Source of the DNA: GCA-2747515 sp964427825
GTDB lineage: Bacteria > Patescibacteriota > Minisyncoccia > Moranbacterales > GCA-2747515
Reading direction: 5' to 3'
NCBI GenBank assembly: GCA_964427825.1
Contig: CAYRUU010000007.1
Coordinates: 1 to 32,554 of the forward strand
DNA length: 32,554 nucleotides
Shown: one piece after another, positions 15,171 through 23,008 of the stretch
Layout of the letters: the number at the start of each line of letters is the position of its first letter
Numbering within the stretch: position 1 is the first letter of the stretch
The notes under the pieces: model-generated
Told to the model about the DNA's origin: nothing
Database searches by the model: none
The model's input: the letters and a program-made list of their open reading frames with translations, nothing else
Program-made: the position numbers and the translations under genes

Positions 15171-15545
15171 ACAGGATGGTACTGCTGTTGTTGTGCTTGC
15201 GTAGATCACGAGAGATGGCGTGCCGTGTAGTTGCATGTCAAAATGGTGCGTGTTATGCTGAAAAAAAAGTAGCCTTCGTGATTTGTGATGAAAAAGTTAT
15301 GCATCGGTTTTTGATGATACGGGGTGTTGCGATTGTCATGGTGTGTGTTTTTCTTTTTGCGCCATTGTCATACGACATTCCTGCTTTTGTTGCCTATGTT
15401 TTTGCGGATGATGCATCGTTGATTATTGATGCGGATACGACGTGGTCGGGGGAGATGGATTTCAGTCACTATGAAACGATTGATCTTGTTGGTGATGCCC
15501 GTCTCACAATTGAACCCGGTGCGCGGATTGTTATTCCCACAATGT
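15171..15545 (+). repeat. direct duplication, copy 1 (promoter + 5' end of lipase-like gene)
   Basis: This segment is clearly homologous, with small indels, to about 18364-18738. The similarity starts abruptly at ACAGGATGGTACTGCTG in both, covers about 125 bp of upstream DNA including the promoter and about 80 codons, then stops. The two direct copies bracket the ABC exporter and NAD kinase genes, about 3.2 kb apart. Confidence 0.85.
15231..15259 (+). promoter_or_regulatory. promoter of truncated lipase-like copy
   Basis: TTGCAT (15231-15236), 17-nt spacer, TATGCT (15254-15259). The same hexamers and spacing are kept at 18424-18452 before the long copy. Confidence 0.6.
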
Positions 15546-15562
15546 ATTGGGACTTTTTATGA
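15299..15562 (+). pseudogene. truncated 5' copy of the secreted lipase-like gene
   Basis: 87 codons from the ATG that aligns with the start of the long copy (18494): MHRFLMIRGVAIVMV here against MSRHLMIRGVASIMI there. It contains the signal-peptide-like N-terminus and the first beta-helix strand region (RLTIEPGARIVIP), then diverges after about codon 82 and stops. The lipase domain is absent. It keeps the promoter, so a short exported peptide could still be made, but the simplest view is a remnant of a duplication. The similarity ends about 70 bp before the promoter of the ABC exporter. Confidence 0.75.
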
Positions 15563-15608
15563 TCATTTCTTTAGCGCACCTTTAGTGCGATAGCTTTGCA
15601 TGCCGACC

Positions 15609-15637
15609 TGGACAAAAATGTTTTTTTGTGATATAAT
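15609..15637 (+). promoter_or_regulatory. promoter of ABC exporter
   Basis: TGGACA (15609-15614), 17-nt spacer, TGA-TATAAT (extended -10, hexamer 15632-15637). It predicts a leader of about 85 nt before the ATG at 15729. Confidence 0.7.
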
Positions 15638-15728
15638 GATCCGTTCATGTTATTTAAAAAAAGAATAGTCGTTTTTACACTTTGACGTGGTTATTCATCA
15701 TATCCAAATAAAGTAAAGAGGGGAGATC

Positions 15729-17447
15729 ATGAAGAAAAATGCTATTGCATGGGTTGTGCGGAGTATGTATTCCGTGCGCGGAAGAGTCGCGCTTCTGATT
15801 GTGTCAGCCCTTGTATTTGGGGCAGCGGAAATGATATTTCCATTGATGTTTCGCAGCATTATTGATAATGCTGCACAAGGTCGGTTCAATCCGTATTACA
15901 TCATGCTTTTTTGCGCATTGGCACTTTTTATTGCATTGCCGGTTGCACATATGCAGCGGGGATTTCTGTGCAACTTCTACGCCTATACACTGCGCGGCGA
16001 TGTGTTCCAACATTTGCTACGCATGGATATGGCATTCCATGATAACCGTGGCAGCACGATTGTGTTGTCGCAGGCCACGCAAGGGGTTGGGGCCAGCGTG
16101 GAGTTCATGGAAGTTTTAACCGAAACGCAGGTCCTGATCAGTGTACCGGTTGCCCTGTTTAGTGCATATTACATTGGTATGCACAGTATGACGGCCGTTG
16201 GGTTAATCGGTATTATTTTTGTGGGATTTATTCTAGCTTCCCACAAATTGGGTCAGCGCGTTTCTCTTGCGGAGTCGCAATACTACGACATTGACAACGT
16301 GCTGATGCATCGGCAAAGGGAGATGATTCAGCGTGTAGATGTCGTTAAAACCAGCGGTGCCACTACTGCGGAAGTTTCGCGGTATTGGACTGATGGTGCG
16401 GAAGCATTGCGCATTCGCAATAAGTTAGTGCGGCTCTATAGCACATTTAGGTTCCTTGGCCGCGGGGCACACAGCCTGGTATATCTGATTGTTTTAGGCA
16501 TCTTTTTGCCTCAGGTTGTGCAGGGGACACTGACGATGGGGACATTTTTTGCGCTACTACTGTATGCATCGCGTGCAGTGGAGCCAGCGATTTTTTTGGG
16601 GGAGCAATACTCCAAATTAAAGCGTATCGGCGCAAAGATTGAGCCATTGGTTGATATGCTACATGAGCGAACATCCATAACGGAAGGGAGCTTACAGCTT
16701 CGTCCCGTAAGGAGCGCAATCATTGTGGAGCATGTCACATTTTCCTACCCCGGCGCATCTCAGCCAACCCTGCGAGATGTATGTGTCCGTATTCCCGCGG
16801 GCAAGAAAACGGCGATTGTCGGACACACCGGCGCAGGCAAATCAACGCTCGCTCGGGTCATTTTGAGATTATATGATCCGCAAGAGGGTGTGGTGTGCTA
16901 TGACGGCACCGATGTACGCCACATGAGCTTCTCCTCTTTGAGGGAGGAGGTGTCGTACCTTCCCCAAGAAGTCCCCATTTTTACGGGGACGATTTCAGAT
17001 AATGTCTGTTTTGGCGACGGGCAACAATACCACGATGGTGTGATGCTGCGCGCTCTTGAGCGGGCAGCAGCAGGATTCGTGGGTCTGCACGAGGATGGCG
17101 TGCTTGCAAAAGTCGGAGAAATGGGCAAAAAACTCTCCGGCGGCGAGCGACAACGTATTGCACTAGCGCGCATTTTCATGCGAAACCCCTCCGTCATTAT
17201 CCTGGATGAATCAACATCCGCACTGGACAATATTACGGAAGCCAAAGTGAGTGAGTCCCTTACGCATTTTGCGCAGGGTGATCAGCAAAAGACGCTGATT
17301 ATCATTGCGCACAGGCTTTCAACGATACAAAGTGCGGACCAGATCATCATGATGGAACATGGCAGGGTGATCGATACTGGATCGCATGAGGAGCTCATGG
17401 ATCGCTGCGATGCATATGCGGCGCTCAACAGCACGTTGATTGTGTAG
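15729..17447 (+). CDS. ABC exporter, fused membrane and ATPase domains
   Basis: 572 residues with GAGGGGAG just upstream of the ATG. Residues 1 to about 320 form the six-helix exporter membrane domain (the first helices RVALLIVSALVFGAAEM and YYIMLFCALALFIALPV are obvious). The ATPase domain from about 335 holds the A-loop tyrosine FSYPG, Walker A GHTGAGKST (about 365-373), Q-loop LPQEVP, signature LSGGERQ (469-475), Walker B VIILDEST with Asp493/Glu494, and the H-loop IAHRLST. All catalytic residues are intact. It works as a homodimer, or as a heterodimer with a partner elsewhere; the cargo (lipid, drug or peptide) cannot be told. It is placed between two direct copies of the lipase 5' region and ends at a strong terminator. 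Confidence 0.93.
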   Translation: MKKNAIAWVVRSMYSVRGRVALLIVSALVFGAAEMIFPLMFRSIIDNAAQGRFNPYYIMLFCALALFIALPVAHMQRGFLCNFYAYTLRGDVFQHLLRMDMAFHDNRGSTIVLSQATQGVGASVEFMEVLTETQVLISVPVALFSAYYIGMHSMTAVGLIGIIFVGFILASHKLGQRVSLAESQYYDIDNVLMHRQREMIQRVDVVKTSGATTAEVSRYWTDGAEALRIRNKLVRLYSTFRFLGRGAHSLVYLIVLGIFLPQVVQGTLTMGTFFALLLYASRAVEPAIFLGEQYSKLKRIGAKIEPLVDMLHERTSITEGSLQLRPVRSAIIVEHVTFSYPGASQPTLRDVCVRIPAGKKTAIVGHTGAGKSTLARVILRLYDPQEGVVCYDGTDVRHMSFSSLREEVSYLPQEVPIFTGTISDNVCFGDGQQYHDGVMLRALERAAAGFVGLHEDGVLAKVGEMGKKLSGGERQRIALARIFMRNPSVIILDESTSALDNITEAKVSESLTHFAQGDQQKTLIIIAHRLSTIQSADQIIMMEHGRVIDTGSHEELMDRCDAYAALNSTLIV

Positions 17448-17451
17448 TAAC

Positions 17452-17485
17452 AACCCCGTCTCTCACATATGTGAGAGACGGGGTT
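17452..17485 (+). terminator. rho-independent terminator (perfect 34-bp palindrome)
   Basis: AACCCCGTCTCTCACAT (17452-17468) is followed immediately by its exact reverse complement (17469-17485) and TTTCTTT, 7 nt after the ABC exporter stop region. Confidence 0.92.
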
Positions 17486-17566
17486 TTTCTTTATGTATCT
17501 GTAGATGGGTATACACATTGTGAGAAAACATGTATCTTAATAACATAACACGAAAGACGGAAAACC

Positions 17567-18304
17567 ATGAAAATTTTACCAGTGTTAGGTGAACATGATG
17601 GTGTACAAGACTATTGGCGTGGTGTGGCGGCGTGTCCGGATGTTGTAGTAGACCATGAAAAGCCCGACTACGTCGTGGTGCTTGGCGGGGATGGGACATT
17701 TTTGGGCGCGGAGCGGATGTATTACAAAATGGGCGTGCCGTTTGTCGGTGTGGGGTTTGGGCGCGTGAATTTTTTATTGAATCGATCGGCGGGTAGTCCG
17801 CAGGCATTCGTACAGGCGTTGCAACAACCCGAAGCGTGGAGAAGATTTCCATTTCATGGCATTACTGCCACTGTTACCACAGACCGCGGCGAACAAAAGG
17901 GCGTGGGGTTCAATGATGTCTACATCAAAGCACTGCATCCAACGCACATTGTCCGGCTGACTGTGGAGACCAATGAGCATGCGCACTTGGACGTGGCTGG
18001 TGACGGCATCATCGTGGCAACACCGCAGGGATCCACAGCATACAACCGCAATGCCGGCGGTACAACCTTGCCACTATCCAGTGCACTGTGGTGTGTGACA
18101 GGGATCTGTACGCAGCAGCAGCTGCATGAGGTGATTGCACATCAAACCATGACGATTACCATTCACAGCGATGACGTCGTCGTGGTGACGGATCATGACA
18201 TGATTGTCGGTGCGCGGCACGTTGTTTTGGCGCCAAGTAAATACCAAGGCACGATTTTGCTTGGTGTGAACGAAAATTTTGAACAGCGTCGCTATGCGGC
18301 GTAA
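17567..18304 (+). CDS. nadK: NAD kinase
   Basis: 245 residues, at the short end for the family. NAD kinase phosphorylates NAD to NADP. The ATP/NAD-binding motif GGDGTFLGAE (40-49) is clear, the substrate loop FNDVYIK (115-121) replaces the more usual NE/ND segment, and DGIIVATPQGSTAYNRNAGG (146-165) is the conserved glycine-rich motif. The C-terminal beta-strand domain follows. There is no recognisable Shine-Dalgarno; a possible promoter (TTGTGA-17-TAACAT, 17518-17546) lies behind the exporter terminator. The gene is alone between the terminator and the second copy of the duplicated segment. Confidence 0.93.
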   Translation: MKILPVLGEHDGVQDYWRGVAACPDVVVDHEKPDYVVVLGGDGTFLGAERMYYKMGVPFVGVGFGRVNFLLNRSAGSPQAFVQALQQPEAWRRFPFHGITATVTTDRGEQKGVGFNDVYIKALHPTHIVRLTVETNEHAHLDVAGDGIIVATPQGSTAYNRNAGGTTLPLSSALWCVTGICTQQQLHEVIAHQTMTITIHSDDVVVVTDHDMIVGARHVVLAPSKYQGTILLGVNENFEQRRYAA

Positions 18305-18317
18305 GTCTCCACAGTGA

Positions 18318-18346
18318 AAATCCCGGATGCATCGGTTGCGGGATTT
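18318..18346 (+). terminator. possible terminator after nadK
   Basis: AAATCCCG (18318-18325) pairs with CGGGATTT (18339-18346) around a 13-nt loop, but the following T tract is short (TTTATG). It is weaker than the other terminators here. Confidence 0.45.
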
Positions 18347-18363
18347 ATGTTGTAGGTGTGTAT

Positions 18364-18738
18364 ACAGGATGGTACTGCTGTTGTTGTGCTTGCGTAGATC
18401 ACGAGAGATGGCGTGCCGTGTATTTGCATGTCAAAATAGTGCATGCTATGCTGTAAAGAAAGCATCTCTTGTGATTGTGTGATGAGAAATGTTATGAGTA
18501 GGCATTTGATGATACGGGGCGTTGCGAGCATCATGATAGGCGTTTTTCTTTTTGCGCCTTTATCATATAATATTCCCGCACTGATCGCATATGTTATTGC
18601 GGGAGACACGCTGACTATTGACAGGGACACAACATGGACGGGAGATATGGATTTGAGTCGCTATGGTGCGATCTTTGTACAGGACGATGCCCGTCTCACG
18701 ATTGAGCCCGGTACGCACCTTGTGATTCCACATATTCT
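18364..18738 (+). repeat. direct duplication, copy 2 (promoter + 5' end of lipase-like gene)
   Basis: Partner of 15171-15545. It contains the conserved promoter TTGCAT-17-TATGCT (18424-18452) and the first codons of the long gene. The -10 box overlaps the upstream ATG at 18443, so that ATG cannot be the start. Confidence 0.85.
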
Positions 18739-20680
18739 TATAGTGGATACGGCACATATTATTGCACAAGGTACGGCACAGAAACCTATTACGATGACGC
18801 AAGTGGACATGCCACCGCGCAACGGTGATGATTGTCCCCTTCCGCCGCGCGGCATGCTGTCTTTTATGCTCTCACGAGAGGAAGGTATCCTGCTGCCAAC
18901 ATCATATTTTTCCCATGTTATTTTTGATGGCCTGGGATTGATCACGGATTGTAACCCTGGTCCTATTATGGTTCATAAGGATGTAGCACCCTCTTTGATC
19001 AATGGCGCATATGCACAAAAACCAGCGCCGCCTCTTGCGCAGGATTATGACATTTATCGTGCACCCGCGGTGTGGTTTGAATCAGGGCGTGTCAGCATGG
19101 ATCATTGTGTGTTTACGAACAGTAAGGATCGCGATGTGCTTGTGGACATGGATATAGATGAGATGGCACAGGGTGTTGATTTTCTGCGGATCACTAACTC
19201 CGATTTTCTGGGGAATGCAGAGCATATCGCTGTACAGTCTCGCGTACGACAGATTGATGATTACTATAGCTTTTTTGGATCGTGTATGGAGGAGTGTGAT
19301 GCACAGTATAGCCAGCATACATCAATGGTGTGGTGGGAAAGAGAAAAATTGTGTACGCAGATATGTACTTTACGTGCAGAAAGCAATGAGGAATTTTTTG
19401 ATGATACTGTTGTCCAATTAACGGGCAACTGGTATGGGCACACAGGAGGTCCGGACCGATCATATGAGGGGTGGAAAGGTAGGGGCATGCGTGTTTTTGG
19501 TAACGTAACAGTGAAGGCATCGCGCGCGGAACCAAATATTGTCCATGGGTCAAACGTCCTTTTCCTTCCTGGTATCAAGGCGAGCAAGTTATACAAGCGT
19601 CGCGGTTTTGTGGGCGAAGACACCTTGTGGCCGCCAAATTATTTTTTGGATGTCAACGATTTAATGCTTGATGGGAATGGGAAGAGTCTTGACGGCGGTA
19701 TTTTTACGGAAAATGTTCTTGATGAGACGATTGGGGGTAACCTCTATAAATCATTTCTGGGAGATTTATCCGTGATGAAAGAAGAAGGAGAAATAATGGA
19801 CTATGTATCGTATGCGTACGATTGGCGTGATAGTGTGGATGATATTGCGCGGTTTGGAAGCACATATCGCAATGGCGAGCGCAAAAATCCCGTAGAGGAA
19901 GTAAAGCGGCTTGCGCAGTCATCTTTCAATAAAAAAGTGACCATTGTGGCACATTCCAACGGTGGTCTTCTTGCCAAAGCAGTGATGCAAGAATTGGAGC
20001 GTCAGAACAAGGCGGATCTTGTAGATAATATCATCCTTGTAGGATCTCCACAAATGGGAACGCCAAAAGCAGTGGGCGCGTTGCTGCACGGATTTGATGA
20101 GCAATTGCCGATTCCGGGGTTGATGTCAGATTTTCAGGCGCGCACATTTGGTGAAAATATGCCGGGGGCCTATGGGTTGTTGCCGTCGCGAGAATACTTT
20201 CGCCGTACAAAAGATCCTCTCATTAATTTTTCCGCAGACGCGATGGAGCCCTACACGGCATATCGTGCGGCATATGGTGATGCGATTGATGATGTGCAAG
20301 AGTTTGACGATTTTCTCCTTGGTGCAGAGGATAACCGTGATAAACCAAAATCCACAGACACGGTTAGCGCGAATATTCTCAATCATAAACTTATACAGCA
20401 GGCGCGAGCGTTACATGATGATGTGGATGCGTGGACACCCCCGGAACAGGTGCGAGTGATTCAACTTGCCGGATGGGGATTGGACACTGTACGCGGTTTC
20501 ACCTATACGCAGAAGACAAAAACAGAATGTGTACCGAATGAAAACGCCCATCCTTTTGAATCTTCCAGGGAATGTCGCAAGGTGACGCGCCCCATTGTTG
20601 AGCCGCGCTATACAGTTGATGGCGATGGTACAGTAACGGCGCCAAGCGCATTGATGCTCGACAACACTGATCGTGTGGAT
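18494..20680 (+). CDS. secreted beta-helix/LCAT-like lipase, N-terminal part (gene interrupted by gap)
   Basis: 729 codons are readable before the 100-N gap. The start at 18494 is chosen because it aligns with the only in-frame ATG of the truncated copy; ATG 18482 is an alternative. Residues 1-36 are a signal peptide or anchor. About 38-350 looks like a parallel beta-helix region (DDARLTIEPGTHLVIP, AQGTAQKPITM). From 357 a lipase domain of the LCAT/PGAP1 type begins: FLPGIKASKLY, LWPPN, YAYDWRD, nucleophile elbow VAHSNGG with Ser488, VGSPQMGTPKAV, and near residue 711 the GDGTV motif typical of LCAT enzymes. The catalytic His is expected inside the gap. It presumably acts on lipid or acyl esters at the cell surface or on neighbouring cells. 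Its C-terminal part is at 20781-21626. Confidence 0.78.
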
Positions 20681-20780
20681 NNNNNNNNNNNNNNNNNNNN
20701 NNNNNNNNNNNNNNNNNNNNNNNNNNNNNNNNNNNNNNNNNNNNNNNNNNNNNNNNNNNNNNNNNNNNNNNNNNNNNNNN
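20681..20780. other. assembly gap (100 N)
   Basis: Exactly 100 Ns, probably a default gap size. The coding frames on the two sides do not match across 100 bases, so either the true length differs or a frame disruption is hidden. Confidence 0.95.
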
Positions 20781-21626
20781 AAAATGAAAAACCCCCATCG
20801 TATCCGTATGTCTCTCTACTCTCCTCTGGACATCCATCTCTACGATCAACATGGTAACCACACTGGACCGATTACGACAGCGGTGGACGGACAAAAAGTC
20901 ACCACTATTGAAATGCAAATCCCCAACAGTTATTATGACGTCTTTGGAGATCAGAAGTATGTCGGGTGGGGAGGAGACAGTGATGTTCGTATTGTGTTGG
21001 ACGGGTATGACAAGGGCGTGTATACGCTCACGTTGCAAGAAGTTTCTGTCACGGACTACGGCGAAAAGCAGGGCGACCACATCACGCTTGCTGACTTGCC
21101 AACAACAGAAAACACCACTGCGCACATGACCGTGTCTGGCGGCACCCTGGATGATGTCACGAGCCTCACGGCGGATTATGACGGAGATGGAGCAGTGGAT
21201 TATACGGTGCAGCCGCGGAAAAACGGCATCGCACGACTCACGGGTTCTTTGGAGGAGGATGCGCAGCCTATGGAAAAGACACACCAGGATAACATATCCA
21301 CAAAAACGGTGCCTACATCCAAAAAAGCCTCCATTGATCGTTGGATGGCAGTGCGGCGTACCGCGCCAGGCACAAAATGTCCGGAAAAACTTGACATTAC
21401 GCTTTTTGGCAAACATTTTGACAAAGATGCTGTTGTGCGCATTGGCGGCACAAAGGCAAAAAAACTTGTGCACTACAATAGTAAAAAAGTCAAAGCCACA
21501 TTCTGCATGACTGATCTTCAATCTGTAAAGACCGGCCCTCTTCGCTCTATTACAGCACAGAATCCTGACACAAAAGCGGATAAGGCGATCAGGAAGATTG
21601 ACATCAATGATTTTGTAATTAAATAG
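20781..21626 (+). CDS. C-terminal part of the secreted lipase-like protein (5' partial)
   Basis: 281 residues open from the gap edge to TAG 21624-21626. The first part (SLYSPLDIHLYDQHGNHTG, VFGDQKYVGW, YTLTLQEVS) is a beta-sandwich of the kind that follows bacterial LCAT-like domains. A disordered linker (EEDAQPMEKTHQDN) leads to a C-terminal IPT/TIG-like domain (LDITLFGKHFDKDAVVRIGG, then SKKVKATF) ending DKAIRKIDIND. That tail has a decayed relative at 22482-22571. It is read as the end of the gene starting at 18494, because the gap splits one continuous domain order, but a separate gene cannot be excluded. Its stop codon is part of the Shine-Dalgarno of the next gene. Confidence 0.68.
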   Translation, partial: KMKNPHRIRMSLYSPLDIHLYDQHGNHTGPITTAVDGQKVTTIEMQIPNSYYDVFGDQKYVGWGGDSDVRIVLDGYDKGVYTLTLQEVSVTDYGEKQGDHITLADLPTTENTTAHMTVSGGTLDDVTSLTADYDGDGAVDYTVQPRKNGIARLTGSLEEDAQPMEKTHQDNISTKTVPTSKKASIDRWMAVRRTAPGTKCPEKLDITLFGKHFDKDAVVRIGGTKAKKLVHYNSKKVKATFCMTDLQSVKTGPLRSITAQNPDTKADKAIRKIDINDFVIK

Positions 21627-21637
21627 GTGATGTGACT

Positions 21638-22027
21638 ATGAACAGTAGAATGCTGTTAATCTGTACCATGGTAGTTATTTTAATTTTACTACTATTTTAT
21701 CCGTGCGATTATTCACTCAGTAGATGTTTTTTTGGTAATTCAATATTATTTTTTCGCACTGTATTTCATATTTGTTTGTCTATATTAAGTGTTTCAATAT
21801 TCACATTTTTCATCTCTGATCGTATCTTTGCACGATGGATAACATTTGCTATTGTGTGGATGATAATGGCAGTGAGTGCAATTGCCATCTCTCCCATTTA
21901 TTCACCGTATATCTTTGGCGGACCAACTAAAGAATCCGTCTCCATCTGGATGGGCACACTCTTTGTCATCATCAGCCTCACCATGTTTACCGTCATGACA
22001 TGGCGGGAGAGGCGGCATAAAAATTGA
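21638..22027 (+). CDS. four-helix membrane protein, paralog A
   Basis: 129 residues from ATG 21638; AGGTGA (21625-21630), overlapping the lipase stop codon, provides the ribosome site and suggests coupled translation. Four hydrophobic segments: MLLICTMVVILILLLFY, a second near 44-62 (FHICLSILSVSIFTFFI), a third (WITFAIVWMIMAVSAIAI) and a fourth (WMGTLFVIISLTMFTV), with a conserved loop FGGPTKESVSIW before the last and a basic tail WRERR. The N-terminal third is unique to this copy. The conserved part is mosaic: 21812-21894 equals paralog C exactly, and 21908-22017 equals paralog B exactly. Function unknown; it is tightly linked to the lipase gene. Confidence 0.75.
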   Translation: MNSRMLLICTMVVILILLLFYPCDYSLSRCFFGNSILFFRTVFHICLSILSVSIFTFFISDRIFARWITFAIVWMIMAVSAIAISPIYSPYIFGGPTKESVSIWMGTLFVIISLTMFTVMTWRERRHKN

Positions 22028-22052
22028 TATATCTCATTTTATTCAATAAAAT
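22024..22052 (+). promoter_or_regulatory. promoter of paralog B (leaderless type)
   Basis: TTGATA (22024-22029, over the stop of paralog A), 17-nt spacer, TAAAAT (22047-22052); the ATG at 22062 follows after 9 nt. Confidence 0.55.
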
Positions 22053-22061
22053 ATAGAAAAT

Positions 22062-22472
22062 ATGAATAAAAAAGTCTGTATTCTATGTATTGCGTTGTTG
22101 GGCGCGATTATTGGATACTTAACATTTGATCCCTACACTAACCATCTTTGTGTATCAGATGAAAATTGTCTTTTTTTAGGCTGGCGACTATCAGTTTCCA
22201 AACCGCTATTCCTCATTTCTTTGAGCGTTATTGTTACATCTATCGGCACATTCTTCATCTCCAATCGCACCTTCAAACGATGGATCAAGTTTGCTATTGC
22301 ATGGATGATTATGGCAGTGATCGCCATCGCCGTCTCTCCCGTCTACTCCCCCTATATCTTTGGCGGACCAACTAAAGAATCCGTCTCCATCTGGATGGGC
22401 ACACTCTTTGTCATCATCAGCCTCACCATGTTTACCGTCATGACATGGCGGGAGAGGCGGCAGGCGCGGTAA
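22062..22472 (+). CDS. four-helix membrane protein, paralog B
   Basis: 136 residues. Same architecture as paralog A: an N-terminal helix (VCILCIALLGAIIGYL), a Cys-containing external loop (NHLCVSDENCLFLG) found only in this copy, then the conserved helices with ISNRTFKRWIKFAIAWMI, SPYIFGGPTKESVSIW and WMGTLFVIISLTMF. Its last 110 conserved bases (22353-22462) are identical to paralog A, while the preceding part has diverged. There is no Shine-Dalgarno; a promoter with its -10 box 9 nt before the ATG suggests independent leaderless expression. Directly behind it lies the 3' remnant of a second lipase-like gene. Function unknown. Confidence 0.75.
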   Translation: MNKKVCILCIALLGAIIGYLTFDPYTNHLCVSDENCLFLGWRLSVSKPLFLISLSVIVTSIGTFFISNRTFKRWIKFAIAWMIMAVIAIAVSPVYSPYIFGGPTKESVSIWMGTLFVIISLTMFTVMTWRERRQAR

Positions 22473-22481
22473 TTGCCGTAC

Positions 22482-22571
22482 GCTGAAAAAATTACTATAC
22501 AAAAAGGATAGGGCAAGGATAAAGCGGCAAAAAAGATTGATATTGAAAAATTGGACCATGAAGTGCTATAA
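22482..22571 (+). pseudogene. decayed 3' fragment of a second lipase-like gene
   Basis: Read in the frame ending at TAA 22569-22571, the fragment gives AEKITIQKG, an in-frame TAG (22509-22511), then GKDKAAKKIDIEKLDHEVL. The intact lipase gene ends SITAQNPDTKADKAIRKID followed by INDFVIK. The shared ITxQ, DKA and KIDI in order, the spacing to a stop codon, and the fact that a four-helix membrane gene follows in both places (11 nt against 14 nt after the stop) make homology likely. It is a remnant of a duplicated lipase-membrane protein unit. Confidence 0.6.
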
Positions 22572-22585
22572 ACTAAATAAATTAT

Positions 22586-22975
22586 ATGTTTAAATATAGA
22601 ATAATTATTTTTGTTGTCTCTGTATTGGTGTCAGCCTATGTGATTTTCAGTTCTTTCTCACTAGAATTGAATGTATGGAGATTATTCTGGTATAGCAATA
22701 CTATTGGTCCGATTCTAGCGTTATTTTTATATGTAGTTATTACTTCTCTTTTCACGTTTTTTATCTCTGATCGTATCTTTGCACGATGGATAACATTTGC
22801 TATTGTGTGGATGATAATGGCAGTGAGTGCAATTGCCATCTCTCCGATTTACTCACCGTACATCTTTGGCGGACCGACTAAGGAGTCCGTCTCCATCTGG
22901 ATGGGCGCGCTTTTCGTCATCATTAGTCTCACAATGTTTGCTGTGATGACGTGGCGGGAGAGACGGCATGTGTGA
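22586..22975 (+). CDS. four-helix membrane protein, paralog C
   Basis: 129 residues, third member of the family. The N-terminal helix region (IIIFVVSVLVSAYVIFSSF) is unrelated in sequence to those of A and B; the conserved part starts at FFISDRIFARW and includes the FGGPTKESVSIW loop and WMGALFVIISLTMFAV. Bases 22763-22845 are identical to paralog A. No Shine-Dalgarno is seen; possible promoters are TTGGAC-17-TAAATA (22551-22579) or TTGAAA-18-TATAAA (22543-22572), both lying within the lipase remnant. The basic C-terminal tail WRERR is shared by all three. Function unknown. Confidence 0.74.
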   Translation: MFKYRIIIFVVSVLVSAYVIFSSFSLELNVWRLFWYSNTIGPILALFLYVVITSLFTFFISDRIFARWITFAIVWMIMAVSAIAISPIYSPYIFGGPTKESVSIWMGALFVIISLTMFAVMTWRERRHV

Positions 22976-23008
22976 GTATGTGTGTAGTAATTTGAGAATA
23001 AATATAGT

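Noticed and set aside
13898..15172. 424-codon - strand frame inside uvrA
   Set aside because: It lies antisense to conserved UvrA motifs, with His/Arg-rich composition typical of shadow frames.
18443..18493. Start of the lipase-like gene at 18443
   Set aside because: This ATG overlaps the conserved -10 box and is not preserved in the truncated copy.
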